From Bacillaceae bacterium (GTDB lineage Bacteria > Bacillota > Bacilli > Bacillales > Alkalibacillaceae), in NCBI GenBank assembly GCA_017656265.1, contig JACDOD010000009.1:1-64000 (forward strand): a stretch of DNA of 64,000 nt, written 5' to 3'. This document shows positions 1 to 9,608 of this stretch, piece after piece. Position 1 is the stretch's first letter; every line of letters starts with the position of its first letter. Both the position numbers and the translations under genes were made by a program. The notes beneath the pieces were generated by a model. The model did no database searches. It was not told where the DNA came from and saw nothing but the letters and a program-made list of their open reading frames with translations.

Positions 1-378
1 TCAGGACTCACGCGCGAGAAATCAGGACTCACGCGCGAGAAATCAGAGCTCACGCACGAAAAATCAGGGCTCACGTGCGAGATATCAGGGCTCACGTGCG
101 AGATATCAGGACTCACGCGCGAGAAATCAGAGCTCACGCGCGAGAAATCAGGACTCACGCGCAAGAAATCAAGGCTCACGTGTGAGAAATCAGGGCTCAC
201 GCGCGAGAAATCAGGACTCACGCGTGAGAAATCAGGATTCACGCACGAGAAATCAGGACTCACGTGCGAGAAATCAGGGCTCACGTGCGAGAAATCAGGA
301 CTCACACGCAGGAGAAATCAGGGCTCACGTGCGAGAAATCAGAGTTCACGTGCGGGAAATCAGGGCTCACGCGAAAAT
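1..378. repeat. Array of 21-bp tandem repeats (about 18 units), first array
   Basis: Near-identical 21-bp units of the form ATCAGGACTCACGCGCGAGAA run from the window edge to about 378. The core CTCACGCGCGAG varies, and in some units becomes the perfect palindrome CTCACGCGTGAG. A 7-codon frame stays open through it (RNQDSRA heptads), but it has no ribosome site and is a by-product of the 21-bp period. There are no unique spacers, so it is not CRISPR. The array continues off the left edge. Confidence 0.9.
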
Positions 379-555
379 CTAAATTTTCCTCTGTTTTACA
401 GTATGAATGCTAATTAAAGGAATGGATGGGGTGAATGTTTTGAACAATAGTTTTTCTTTGAATCAATTTTGACGTAAACGGCGTGACAAACATGTTACAC
501 TATAGTTAAAGTTTTCCATGAGCTTGCGGATAGACAATAAGTGTGGGGAGTATGA

Positions 556-1596
556 ATGATGATGAATGAAGGTCGAAATATTATGAAAGAAATCGAAAAA
601 TTATCAGGCAGCCACGCCAAATCGCTGTTGAAGCTCTTGATGCTTCGGTTGCAGGCCATTGTGGAATCAGGTGATGCTCCGGCCAAAAAAGAGGAAGCGT
701 TAAGGGAACTGTACCATGAATGGACAAGCTTTTCCCGCCCAAAGCGGAAACAAAAAAGGAACGTGGATGTGGTTCACATGGTGGCGGGAGAATCAGCGGC
801 AGGTTCCATCCGGGTGGGGCTGGGTCATAGCCACTTGGTAATCGGCTTTCCGGATTACTTTTCCATGGGCCCGGTTTTTGACCTTCATACAGAGAAGGGG
901 CTGGAACGGCGGTATGAGTGGCTGAAGGATCATATTCTGTATTCGGATGATTATATAGAGGAAGAGTACCAGGCCCGATTCCGGGATGCTCTGGATGAAA
1001 TCAAGTCCATCCCGGAAGATCTTCCCATCATTCTCTGGACAGCCGAAAATGCGGACGAGCAGGCGGGGGTAAGATTTTTCCTTCATCTCTTACAGGACAT
1101 GACAAATGATATTTACTTGATCAACACTACTCTTGCCTTTCAGGAGTTGTATGATCGGGATGATATTCAGTATTTTTTCCATCATACAGGCGAAGTGCAC
1201 CCCGACAAGCTAAAGGAGATTTTTGAAAAGAAACGAAGGATTTTGACGGATGAAGAGAAGGAGCAGTACCAGAAGGAGTGGCTCGAATTAGCGAAGACAC
1301 AGGAGGTTCTCCGAACGTGGGACCGGGGAAAGATTAAGGGGGTCCCAGAAGATGATTATGATCACCATTTGATTACCGCGGTACGACGGCTTCAGGATAG
1401 GCGGGGAGAAGATGAATTTATCAAGGCCGGAAGAATCATTGGTGAGGTGTACGGCCATTTAGGCGGAGTTTCTGATGTTTTTCTGGAATATCGTCTGCGG
1501 ACTTTGATCTATGAGGGAGTACTGGAAATCAAGGGCATTCCTAAAGGGATGAGGTATTATAGCGTAAGGATGAAGAGCTGCATGAAGGGAAGTTAA
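556..1596 (+). CDS. DUF1835/DUF3658-type uncharacterised protein
   Basis: This 346-residue soluble protein has no signal peptide or membrane segment. The segment VHMVAGESAAGSIRVGL (about residues 73-90) resembles the opening of DUF1835 domains. The C-terminal third (about 255-340), rich in charged residues and ending in a small winged-helix-like stretch, fits the companion DUF3658 domain. Neither domain has an established biochemical role that I can name. Three ATG codons in a row (556, 559, 562) follow GGGGAG at 545-550, so the start is uncertain by two codons. It is a single gene after the first 21-bp array, with a probable promoter at about 469-500. Family recognition is by eye, so the product name is moderately secure. 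Confidence 0.7.
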   Translation: MMMNEGRNIMKEIEKLSGSHAKSLLKLLMLRLQAIVESGDAPAKKEEALRELYHEWTSFSRPKRKQKRNVDVVHMVAGESAAGSIRVGLGHSHLVIGFPDYFSMGPVFDLHTEKGLERRYEWLKDHILYSDDYIEEEYQARFRDALDEIKSIPEDLPIILWTAENADEQAGVRFFLHLLQDMTNDIYLINTTLAFQELYDRDDIQYFFHHTGEVHPDKLKEIFEKKRRILTDEEKEQYQKEWLELAKTQEVLRTWDRGKIKGVPEDDYDHHLITAVRRLQDRRGEDEFIKAGRIIGEVYGHLGGVSDVFLEYRLRTLIYEGVLEIKGIPKGMRYYSVRMKSCMKGS

Positions 1597-1671
1597 ACAA
1601 GGTAGAAGGTTATGCTGGTTTTTCTAGGTAATGTCCAAAAAAATGGAACAATTTTTTAGTTGACGAGGGGG

Positions 1672-1737
1672 ATAACCTGGAGGATCACCATCAATACCGA
1701 TGAATGTCATGGAGACAAGCACATCACTCCAGGTTAT
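1672..1737. repeat. 11-bp perfect inverted repeat with 44-bp spacer
   Basis: ATAACCTGGAG at 1672-1682 and its exact reverse complement at 1727-1737 lie between two convergent genes. There is no adjoining T-run, so it is not a clear intrinsic terminator. The function is not evident. Confidence 0.5.
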
Positions 1738-1759
1738 GTTTCAGTCATTTACGTAGCCC

Positions 1760-2632
1760 TTATTTTTTTAAAGGAATATAAATATCCATTTCAGAATCCG
1801 GGTTCATCGGTCCGAAAAACCGATCATCATCGTACAGTTCAAATTCCGGTCCGTCCCCTCTGTCATAGCCGTTTTTCGGAAACCATGTTCCGTAAATGTA
1901 TTGATAGGTATCCTGCAGGGTTTCCGTAGTTCCTTTATGCGTAAACACCACATACTCATTGGCAGGAAAGGATTTTCCAACCATCTTTTCAGGGATATCT
2001 TTCAGTTCCTTTACTTCTACACCAGCAATATAATTGAATTCCACATTGACTCCCGTCGGTTCCATTACACCTAAATATACCGTTTGAGAAACTCGGTGCT
2101 GAATTTGATCCTGTACCCTGTCCAGTTCATCCCATAGGTTTGGAATTTCATGAGCACGGGAACTGTGAATTTGTAACCCCACAATATGATAGGCATCTTT
2201 TTTCATAAACTTTGGTTCCATTTGATTCACTCCTATTAAATGATGGATGTTTTTATCGGAAAATGGCTTTCGTTTGGTTAAATGATAAAGCAGCTGGTAG
2301 TTTTTCTGATGTTTTTTGAATGCACCGGGTGTTATGCCGAACATCTTTTTAAAGGCTCTGGTGAAGGCTTCCTGTGACTCGTATCCATAGTCAAAGGCGA
2401 TATCAATGATCCGTTTGTCTGTGTCATACAGGTCCTGAGCAGCGAGAGACAGTCGGCGTTTTTTCGTGTATTCAGTGATGGTCTCACCCAGTATAGAGTG
2501 GAAGATTCGGTGAAAGTGAAAGGGTGACAGCCCCACATGACGGGATATGCCCTCGAGGCTGATGTCTTCCTGTATGTGTGATTCTATAAAGTCAATGGCG
2601 CTTTTAATTTTTGAAACATAGTCAACACCCAC
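1760..2632 (-). CDS. AraC-family transcriptional regulator with GyrI-like effector domain
   Basis: The N-terminal ~100 residues form a double helix-turn-helix of AraC/XylS type (ISRHVGLSPFHFHRIFHSIL, then IAFDYGYESQEAFTRAFKKMFG). The C-terminal ~150 residues match the GyrI/SbmC-like small-molecule binding fold. They end in DMDIYIPL-like residues, as in Rob- and BmrR-type sensors. Such proteins usually bind hydrophobic or cationic ligands and switch nearby efflux or stress genes. The start is a GTG nine bases after AGGAGG. It is transcribed divergently from the ornithine cyclodeaminase-family gene, which could be a target. The ligand cannot be read from the sequence. Confidence 0.85.
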   Translation of the reverse strand: MGVDYVSKIKSAIDFIESHIQEDISLEGISRHVGLSPFHFHRIFHSILGETITEYTKKRRLSLAAQDLYDTDKRIIDIAFDYGYESQEAFTRAFKKMFGITPGAFKKHQKNYQLLYHLTKRKPFSDKNIHHLIGVNQMEPKFMKKDAYHIVGLQIHSSRAHEIPNLWDELDRVQDQIQHRVSQTVYLGVMEPTGVNVEFNYIAGVEVKELKDIPEKMVGKSFPANEYVVFTHKGTTETLQDTYQYIYGTWFPKNGYDRGDGPEFELYDDDRFFGPMNPDSEMDIYIPLKK

Positions 2633-2959
2633 TTCATTTTTCCTCCTATTTCATTTTCCACCGAGATTTGAAAACAATTATATCGATTTTGTTTTTAACA
2701 GTTTTGATTTATTTTGCGGTTTTCCATAACAAGATCATTCGTTTTTTTTGGAATTCACGTACTGGCTCTAATATGGTTCATTTATCTATAATACATTCGG
2801 TTAATGTGAAATTTTTCCTTCTTGAGTATGAACATAACCTTAATCAATCATGAGGAAGGTAAAGCTATGGAACAGCTAGAATGATAGAAAATGAGATGAA
2901 AAATCACTAAAACTTTAAGTAGTGTAGACATATCAAAGGAAGTGTAATGAGGTGATCCT
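2633..2959. other. Divergent intergenic region
   Basis: This AT-rich stretch separates the AraC-type gene (minus) from the ornithine cyclodeaminase-family gene (plus). It must hold both promoters. A TATAAT lies at 2787-2792, but no convincing -35 partner is visible. No gene is supported. Confidence 0.4.
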
Positions 2960-3922
2960 ATGCTTACCATCACAGACGAAGAGATTAAGAAAAATTTTTC
3001 GATGAAAGAGTGCCTGGCTGCGGTTAAAGAGGCGGCGAAAATCTACCGGTCAGGGAACAACAGACAGCCGGTCCGGACGGCGATGAATATCGACAAACAT
3101 AGCGGGACGATGCTGTATATGCCTTCTTATTCGGAAGAAGTCGGGTATACGGCGGTGAAGGTCGTGAGTGTGTTTCCGGAAAATCGGAAGCGGGGGATGA
3201 AATCGCTGCAGAGCAAGATTTTGCTCACCGATGCAGAGACAGGGGAGCATGTGGCCCTGATGGATGCGTCGTGGCTGACGGTAATGCGTACGGGTGCCAT
3301 CACCGGTGTGGCGGCGAAGTATCTGGCGAGAGAGAATGCCCGGACGTGTCTGGTCATCGGCTGTGGCGAGCAGGCCCGGGGGCAAATCAGTGCGGTGCTG
3401 GAAGTCCGGAATCTGGACACTGTATATCTGTATAACCCGACGAGGTCCAAAGCGGAATCTTTGAAACGTTATATTCACGATGAGCTTGAGTATAACGGGG
3501 AAGTGGAGATTGTGGAAGATCCTGATGAAAAAGCAGGAGATGTGGATATCATCATCACTGCCACCAATTCCGAGACACCCGTATTTGATGGACGTCTGGT
3601 GAAGCCCGGTACCCACATCAGCGGGATTGGCTCTTTTAAGCCGAACATGCAGGAAGTGGATGTGAATGTCTTGAAGAAAGCAAACAAAATCATGTGCGAT
3701 ACCTTTGAAGGCTGCATGGAAGAAGCGGGTGATTTTTTGATTCCAATGGAAACGGGCGAGTTTTCAGAAGAGGATATGGATGGTGAACTCGCTGACCTGG
3801 TTCTAGCGATTGTGCCCGGCCGGAGAAACGATGATGACATCACTTTTTTCAAATCAGTAGGCTTTGCGATGGCTGACCTCGTGACGGCGGTGGAGATTTA
3901 TCGGGTGATGAAAGAATTATAG
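2960..3922 (+). CDS. Ornithine cyclodeaminase / mu-crystallin family protein
   Basis: The 320 residues cover the whole OCD/mu-crystallin fold. The N-terminal substrate domain carries a motif around QSKILLTDAETGEHVALMD, and the Rossmann nucleotide site is CLVIGCGEQARGQ (about residues 130-142). The family includes ornithine cyclodeaminase, NAD(P)H-dependent imine (ketimine) reductases and alanine dehydrogenases of archaeal type, so the substrate cannot be fixed by similarity. It acts in the cytosol. The ATG is preceded by a GAGGTG ribosome site. A terminator follows and separates it from the dipeptidase operon, whose amino acid theme it nevertheless shares. Confidence 0.85.
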   Translation: MLTITDEEIKKNFSMKECLAAVKEAAKIYRSGNNRQPVRTAMNIDKHSGTMLYMPSYSEEVGYTAVKVVSVFPENRKRGMKSLQSKILLTDAETGEHVALMDASWLTVMRTGAITGVAAKYLARENARTCLVIGCGEQARGQISAVLEVRNLDTVYLYNPTRSKAESLKRYIHDELEYNGEVEIVEDPDEKAGDVDIIITATNSETPVFDGRLVKPGTHISGIGSFKPNMQEVDVNVLKKANKIMCDTFEGCMEEAGDFLIPMETGEFSEEDMDGELADLVLAIVPGRRNDDDITFFKSVGFAMADLVTAVEIYRVMKEL

Positions 3923-3946
3923 GTTATCATATACAAACCTATTTTG

Positions 3947-3987
3947 GGAAGAACATAAATATTTGCTGTTCTTCCTATTTTTATTAT
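3947..3987 (+). terminator. Intrinsic terminator
   Basis: GGAAGAACA pairs with TGTTCTTCC across an 11-base loop and is followed by a T-rich tail. It sits 25 bases after the ornithine cyclodeaminase-family stop codon. Confidence 0.75.
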
Positions 3988-4120
3988 ATAGAAAAAATTT
4001 TTAAAATATTAAAGAAACTGTTGAAAATATTCAGAATATTAAATATAATGATGATGGAATTTAATATAGTAAAAATTACAACAAAAAGATTCAACAAATT
4101 AAAAAGCAGGTGAAAGCACC

Positions 4121-5107
4121 TTGAAAGTAATTGATCTGCATTCCGACATTATCACGGATATTGCTTTCCGCAGAGAAAGGGGTGAGAGAAAAGTTTTTGA
4201 GAGGATCCATTATCCCGTTCTAAGGAAGAGCGGCTTACTAGGCCTTATTTGTGCAATCTGGGTTGAACCCATTTATCAGGGCAACGAATACTTCCGGTTC
4301 CATCAAATATTGCAATATGCATTAGATGATTTCAAAGAGAGCAGCAAAGTAAAGATTGTTAAATCAAAAGAAGATATTCAAGAGGCAGAAACGTCAGGTC
4401 AATTTTTTATTTTATTGGGTTTGGAAGGGCTTACATTTATGGAAGACTGGAAGGGCAAGACCCCGAGAGAAAAGGTATCAAACGCTGTTCAGGAATTAAA
4501 TCCTTATGTATCTCATGCCATTTTTGCATGGAACGAACAAAATTTTGTCGCATCCGGTACAGGTGCAGTCACTACCGTTCAGGCTGGTTTGACTGAAACG
4601 GGGAAAGCACTGATTAATCAAATGGATCAGGCGGGATGGATTGTGGATGTATCTCATTTGGACAAGCCCTCTTTTTGGGATGTTGTCAGCCATTATAATG
4701 GTCCGTTGCTGGCTTCCCACAGTAATGCAAGAAAATTATGTGATGTAGAGCGTAATCTGGATGATGAGCAAATTAGAGCAGTCGGGGATTCAGCCGGATT
4801 AATTGGTGTTAATGTACATGGTCCTTTTGTATCCGATACCAGCCCTTCGATCGACCACGTCATTGATCACGTTACATACATTGCTTCTATTACCAGTATT
4901 GAACAGGTTGGGTTTGGATTTGATTTTACGAACTATCTGGAAAGTTACAGTCTTGGTCAGGGGTTTAATCATTATACAAAAGGGTTAGAGGACGCATCTA
5001 AAATACCAGATCTTGCAGACCGGATGCTTTCCCGAGGTTTTACCCAGCAGGAAGTGGAGAAAGTTTGCTTTGATAATGCATTTCGTTTCCTAACCAAAAA
5101 TTTATAG
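4121..5107 (+). CDS. Membrane-dipeptidase-like peptidase, family M19
   Basis: This 328-residue enzyme resembles renal/membrane dipeptidases, which are binuclear-zinc peptidases cleaving dipeptides. Expected metal ligands are visible: H7 and D9 in DLHSD, E102 in LGLEG, H179 in DVSH and H200 in ASHSNAR. The late GFDF segment corresponds to the usual GSDFDG region. It has no signal peptide, so it is probably cytosolic. The start is TTG after GCAGGTG. It is the first gene of an operon with a complete dipeptide importer and alanine dehydrogenase. This suggests imported dipeptides (perhaps alanine-containing, or D-amino acid dipeptides as some family members take) are split here. Confidence 0.88.
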   Translation: MKVIDLHSDIITDIAFRRERGERKVFERIHYPVLRKSGLLGLICAIWVEPIYQGNEYFRFHQILQYALDDFKESSKVKIVKSKEDIQEAETSGQFFILLGLEGLTFMEDWKGKTPREKVSNAVQELNPYVSHAIFAWNEQNFVASGTGAVTTVQAGLTETGKALINQMDQAGWIVDVSHLDKPSFWDVVSHYNGPLLASHSNARKLCDVERNLDDEQIRAVGDSAGLIGVNVHGPFVSDTSPSIDHVIDHVTYIASITSIEQVGFGFDFTNYLESYSLGQGFNHYTKGLEDASKIPDLADRMLSRGFTQQEVEKVCFDNAFRFLTKNL

Positions 5108-5124
5108 AAACTGGGGGAATTATT

Positions 5125-6675
5125 GTGAAGAAACATTTGTTTTTTGTCGTTTTAGGTATTTTGATTTTGGTATTGGGTGCATGTTCATCAGAGACACAGA
5201 ATGATCAGGGGGATAAAAATCGGCTGGTTATTGCAATCTCCGCTGAGGCAGGAACACTGGATCCAGGTGTTTCGATGGATAACCAGGCCTGGAAAATTAC
5301 CTATCCTACTTATGAACGCTTAGTTGCTTATGATGGGGATAAAACAACGGTAAAACCAGCGCTGGCAAAAGACTGGGAGATTTCAGATGATGGAAAAACG
5401 TATACCTTCTTTTTGAATGAAGGGCATAAATTTGCCGATGGAACAGAAGTGGATGCAGAAGCAGTTAAGTTTTCTTTTGAGCGTACACTGAAAATTGGAA
5501 AGGGACCTTCTGGCCTATACAGTATTATTGACAACATTGAGGTCGTAGATCCTTACACCGTTAAATTTGAATTGAAAAATGCCTTCCCACCGTTCATTTC
5601 AACCTTAGCTGCCAACTATGGGGCGATTGTGAATCCAAAAGTAATGGAACATGAGAAGGATGGGGACTTAGGTCAGGGCTATCTGTCAGCGAATACTATG
5701 GGAAGCGGCCCTTACCAGCTGGAAGAGTACAATAAAGGACAATATTATAAGTTGACAGTTAACCCGCATTCAGCTGTGAAACCGAATATCGATACCGTTT
5801 ATTTCAGGATTTCTTCAGATGTATCCGAAACCCGAATCAGCCTTGAAAAGGGAGAAATTGATATTGCTGAAGGAATTCCAGCAGACCAGCTGGATGAAGT
5901 AGGTCAAATGGATGGAGTAAAACTGGTTCAAAAGCCATCTCTACTTGTTGACTATGTTTATATGAATATTGGAAAAGGGACAGATGCATTAAAGAGCAAA
6001 GAGTTCAGACAGGGAATCAGCCATGCGATTGATTATGACAGCATTATCAATGAAACCATGCAAGGGTTTGCTTCCAGGTTTGTAGGTCCTGTTCCAGAAG
6101 GACTTTGGGGACATAATCCGGATTCAAAGGTTTATGAGTATGACGTTGATAAAGCTAAAGAACTCATTCAGGCTTCTGGCTTTGAAGGTGCTGAACTGGA
6201 TCTGTTATATTCTGACAACAAGCCTTATTGGGAAGAGCTTGCTTTAACCATACAGAGCAACCTGGAGCAAGTAGGAGTTAAAGTCAATTTGACAAAGGTT
6301 GCTTATCCGACAATGCGTGAAAAAATTGATATTGGTGAATTTGATCTTTGTGTAGGAGTATGGAGTCCAGACTACGGTGACCCTTATATGTTCATGAACT
6401 ATTGGTTTGATTCTGACAACTGGGGTCTTGCAGGAAACCGTTCATTCTATGCGAATGATGAAGTCGATCAGTTGATCCGCAAGGCCGCTACCATCAGTGA
6501 CCAGGCAGAGCGTGAAGAGCTTTACAAACAGGCACAAGAGATCATTAATGAAGAAGCTGTATATATTTATATTGATCAGCAGCAATTTACACTTCCAATG
6601 TCAGAGGATGTTAAAGGTTTTGTTTATAACCCGATGCTAGAAGGGATTTACAACCTTGCGGAAATGACAAAATAA
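5125..6675 (+). CDS. ABC transporter substrate-binding lipoprotein, peptide/nickel family 5
   Basis: A signal peptide ends in the lipobox LGAC, followed by an SBP_bac_5 domain of about 490 residues. Its opening motif is KDWEISDDGKTYTFFL and its mid-motif is VKFSFERTLK. Family members (DppA, OppA, DppE) deliver peptides to the importer. The start is GTG after a GGGGG ribosome site, 17 bases after the dipeptidase stop. It is the extracellular component of the transporter encoded by the next four genes. The ligand is inferred from context to be a dipeptide. Confidence 0.92.
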   Translation: MKKHLFFVVLGILILVLGACSSETQNDQGDKNRLVIAISAEAGTLDPGVSMDNQAWKITYPTYERLVAYDGDKTTVKPALAKDWEISDDGKTYTFFLNEGHKFADGTEVDAEAVKFSFERTLKIGKGPSGLYSIIDNIEVVDPYTVKFELKNAFPPFISTLAANYGAIVNPKVMEHEKDGDLGQGYLSANTMGSGPYQLEEYNKGQYYKLTVNPHSAVKPNIDTVYFRISSDVSETRISLEKGEIDIAEGIPADQLDEVGQMDGVKLVQKPSLLVDYVYMNIGKGTDALKSKEFRQGISHAIDYDSIINETMQGFASRFVGPVPEGLWGHNPDSKVYEYDVDKAKELIQASGFEGAELDLLYSDNKPYWEELALTIQSNLEQVGVKVNLTKVAYPTMREKIDIGEFDLCVGVWSPDYGDPYMFMNYWFDSDNWGLAGNRSFYANDEVDQLIRKAATISDQAEREELYKQAQEIINEEAVYIYIDQQQFTLPMSEDVKGFVYNPMLEGIYNLAEMTK

Positions 6676-6700
6676 TGAGTTATAAGGTGGTAGGTCGTTT

Positions 6701-7705
6701 ATGTGGCCGATTATTCGCAATCGATTAATTATGTTAGTGTTTGTCGTATTTGGAGTCAGCTTTATTACATTTTTAATGTCAAACGTGATTCCGGGCGATC
6801 CAGCCCGGATGATCGTTGGACCACGTGGTGATCAGGCAACGTATCAAAGAATACGTGAGCAATTAGGGCTTAATGATCCGCTGTATGTACAGTATGTTGA
6901 CTATATGAAAGGAATTTTTACAGGTGATCTGGGAACATCTATACGGACTCAGCAGCCTGTTCTAGATGATTTAATCACGTATTTCCCGGCAACCCTTGAG
7001 CTGGTTATATATGCTTTTCTTTTTGCTATCTTTTTCGGAGTCATGATTGGTGTTATCACAGCGGTCAAAAACAATACAAAATGGGACTATATTGGAAGGT
7101 TTTTTTCGATTACAGGAGTTTCATTGCCTGTTTTTTTGAGTGGGCTTATTTTCATTATCATATTTTATGGAAAACTTGGCTGGTTTCCAGGATCGGGAAG
7201 AATTGATTTATTTATGGAACTGCCTCCGCGCATAACAGGATTATACACAGTAGATTCACTGCTGGTGGGTAATTTTGAGGCGTTTAAAAATAGTCTGTGG
7301 CATTTGATTATGCCTTCAATCATATTAGGTTATGTACAGCTTTCGACGATTGTGAGACAGGTTCGTTCTTCCATGCTTGATGTCTTAAATCAGGAATATA
7401 TCCGTACAGCGAAGGCAAATGGACTATCCGAATGGTTTTTGATCATTCGTTATGCGCTGAGAAATGCCTTAATCCCGGTGATTACCGTCGTCGGAGTTTC
7501 TTTTGGAATGCTGCTGGGAGGAGCTGTTGTAACCGAAATGATTTTCAACTGGCCAGGAATGGGAAAATATGTTGTGGAATCAATAGGATTTTTAGATTTT
7601 CCAGCGATTATGGGTTTCACATTGCTGATATCTGTCGGGTACGTCATTATTAATCTGATTGTAGACTTATTATATATTGTACTTGATCCAAGGGTAAGGG
7701 AATAA
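6701..7705 (+). CDS. Dipeptide-type ABC transporter permease (DppB-like)
   Basis: 334 residues with about six membrane segments form a typical DppB/OppB permease. The N-terminal motif FLMSNVIPGDPARMIVGP and the EAA-type coupling loop (EYIRTAKANGLSEWFLIIRYALRN, about residues 230-253) are present. It forms the membrane channel with the next permease. ATG follows AAGGTGG. Spacing to both neighbours is tight, indicating one operon. Confidence 0.92.
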   Translation: MWPIIRNRLIMLVFVVFGVSFITFLMSNVIPGDPARMIVGPRGDQATYQRIREQLGLNDPLYVQYVDYMKGIFTGDLGTSIRTQQPVLDDLITYFPATLELVIYAFLFAIFFGVMIGVITAVKNNTKWDYIGRFFSITGVSLPVFLSGLIFIIIFYGKLGWFPGSGRIDLFMELPPRITGLYTVDSLLVGNFEAFKNSLWHLIMPSIILGYVQLSTIVRQVRSSMLDVLNQEYIRTAKANGLSEWFLIIRYALRNALIPVITVVGVSFGMLLGGAVVTEMIFNWPGMGKYVVESIGFLDFPAIMGFTLLISVGYVIINLIVDLLYIVLDPRVRE

Positions 7706-7717
7706 GGAGGACGACTG

Positions 7718-8608
7718 ATGAATACACAAACAGAAACTCAGCCGCAAACGTTGACCACAACCCAAACCTTATCGAAACAAAAGATACTCTGGTATCGATT
7801 TAAGCAAAATCCCCTCACACTCGTCGGGACTGGTATTTTATTGATGTTCATTGTTTTAGCGATATTTGCTCCTCTTTTGACGCCATATGATCCAGAAATG
7901 GTGAATATGTCAGAACGGTTTGAACCACCGAGTTCTGCCCACTGGTTCGGCACGGATGAAGTGGGAAGAGATATATTAACTAGAATCTTGTATGGGGCCC
8001 GGCTTTCCCTTGGCATTGGAATTACAGTGGTAGTCATTGCTGGATTGATTGGCTCTGTTATCGGTGCTATTGCCGGTTATTTAGGGAAAGCTTTTGGACA
8101 ATTTATTATGCGTATGATGGACATCATGCTGGCTTTCCCTCCTTTAGTGCTGGCTATGGCATTAACAGCAGCACTGGGGCCAAGCTTAATCAATGCTATG
8201 CTGGCCATTGTCATCGTAAAAATTCCTGTCTATGTTCGGCTTGCCCGCAGTGAAGCGCTGGTTGTCCGGGAACAGTTATTTGTTAAAGCGGCTGAAACCT
8301 TTGGACTGTCAAAGGTCTGGATTATCGCCAGACATATTGTTCCTAATGTTATCTCACCTATTATTGTTCAGGTTACGATCGATCTTGGGGAAGCGATTTT
8401 ATTAATTGCCACCCTTGGATTTTTAGGGCTGGGTGCACAGCCTCCTATGCCGGAGTGGGGTGCAATGATTAGTACTGGCTGGGAGTTTTTCCTTGATCAG
8501 TGGTGGTATCCGACTTTCCCTGGAATCGCTATCTTTCTGGCTACGTTGAGTTTCAACTTGCTAGGGGACGGTTTGCGGGATTTGCTGGATCCGAAGTCAA
8601 CCAGGTAG
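7718..8608 (+). CDS. Dipeptide-type ABC transporter permease (DppC-like)
   Basis: 296 residues. An N-terminal OppC leader region is followed by HWFGTDEVGRDILTRILYGA, the hallmark of the DppC/OppC branch. The binding-protein-dependent transport domain has an EAA loop (LFVKAAETFGLSKVWIIARH). About six transmembrane helices are expected. It starts 12 bases after DppB-like with a strong AAGGAGG site and pairs with it in the membrane. Confidence 0.92.
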   Translation: MNTQTETQPQTLTTTQTLSKQKILWYRFKQNPLTLVGTGILLMFIVLAIFAPLLTPYDPEMVNMSERFEPPSSAHWFGTDEVGRDILTRILYGARLSLGIGITVVVIAGLIGSVIGAIAGYLGKAFGQFIMRMMDIMLAFPPLVLAMALTAALGPSLINAMLAIVIVKIPVYVRLARSEALVVREQLFVKAAETFGLSKVWIIARHIVPNVISPIIVQVTIDLGEAILLIATLGFLGLGAQPPMPEWGAMISTGWEFFLDQWWYPTFPGIAIFLATLSFNLLGDGLRDLLDPKSTR

Positions 8609-8618
8609 GAGTGATTGA

Positions 8619-9608
8619 ATGTTACTGGAAATCAAAGAGCTATCCGTTTCTTTTGAGAGCATCTATGGAAAATCGCATGTTCTGGATCATGTGTCCATTA
8701 ATATTAAAAAGGGAGAAATCATTGGAGTTGTAGGTGAATCAGGATCAGGGAAATCTGTTACGGCACTGGCTATTATTCGTCTTTTGCACAAAAATGCTTC
8801 TATTGATAGCGGAGAAATTTTATATGAAAATGAAAACCTTCTAACAAAAGATGAGAAAGAAATACAAGCAATACGGGGCAAGAAGATCGGAATGGTTTTT
8901 CAGGAGCCAATGACGGCACTTAACCCGACTATGAAAATAGGAAAACAATTGGCCAATGTCATTCGAAAACACCGGGAGGTTTCAAAAAAGGAAGCCCATG
9001 AGTTAGCGATCGAAACCCTTAAAGACGTCAAAATTAAAGACGCTGAAAAAGTAAGTGAAAAATATCCTTTTCAACTTAGCGGGGGAATGCGCCAGCGAGT
9101 TGTGATTGCTCTGGCAATGGCCGCACCCCCAGACCTTTTGATAGCTGATGAACCCACTACAGCCCTCGACGTAACGGTGCAAAATGAAATCCTGAAATTG
9201 ATGAAATCACTTTCTGAGAAAAAAGGAACAAGCATTCTTTTTATTACCCATGACTTAGCTGTTGTAGGAAATTTTTGCGATAGAGTCTATGTAATGTACC
9301 AGGGAAAAATTGTAGAATCAGGAAAAACAGCTGATGTTTTGCATAAGCCGGAACACCCTTATACACGAGCTTTAATTGAGTCATTACCTGAAGGGAAAAA
9401 TCCGGATGAACCTCTTAAGGTAATTGATGGGGAGCCATTTGTGCTGAATTCCCGACCAACAGGGTGTGTTTTTATCGCCCGCTGTCCACTGAAGACAGAA
9501 CAATGTTCTAACGTTCCGCCAGTCAGGTGGAGGGGAACGGATCACTGGGCTGCATGCTGGGAGGTAGAAGAAAATGCTGGAAATCCACTCGCTCGTAAAG
9601 AGATTTGA
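8619..9608 (+). CDS. Dipeptide-type ABC transporter ATPase (DppD-like)
   Basis: 329 residues, cytosolic ATPase. Walker A GESGSGKS is at 39-46, with signature LSGGMRQR and Walker B LLIADEPT. The C-terminal oligopeptide/dipeptide extension keeps its cysteine cluster (CVFIARCPLKTEQC ... CW). It powers the importer together with the next ATPase. The gene ends inside the start of the next reading frame (35-bp overlap), indicating translational coupling. Confidence 0.92.
   Translation: MLLEIKELSVSFESIYGKSHVLDHVSINIKKGEIIGVVGESGSGKSVTALAIIRLLHKNASIDSGEILYENENLLTKDEKEIQAIRGKKIGMVFQEPMTALNPTMKIGKQLANVIRKHREVSKKEAHELAIETLKDVKIKDAEKVSEKYPFQLSGGMRQRVVIALAMAAPPDLLIADEPTTALDVTVQNEILKLMKSLSEKKGTSILFITHDLAVVGNFCDRVYVMYQGKIVESGKTADVLHKPEHPYTRALIESLPEGKNPDEPLKVIDGEPFVLNSRPTGCVFIARCPLKTEQCSNVPPVRWRGTDHWAACWEVEENAGNPLARKEI

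Noticed and set aside
1-378. CRISPR array
   Set aside because: Units are contiguous with no unique spacers and no cas genes are in the window.
182-382. 66-residue heptad-repeat protein within the first array
   Set aside because: No ribosome site; the 21-bp period keeps frames open by construction.
1660-1929. 89-residue frame on the plus strand
   Set aside because: Antisense to the AraC-type regulator gene, no family resemblance.
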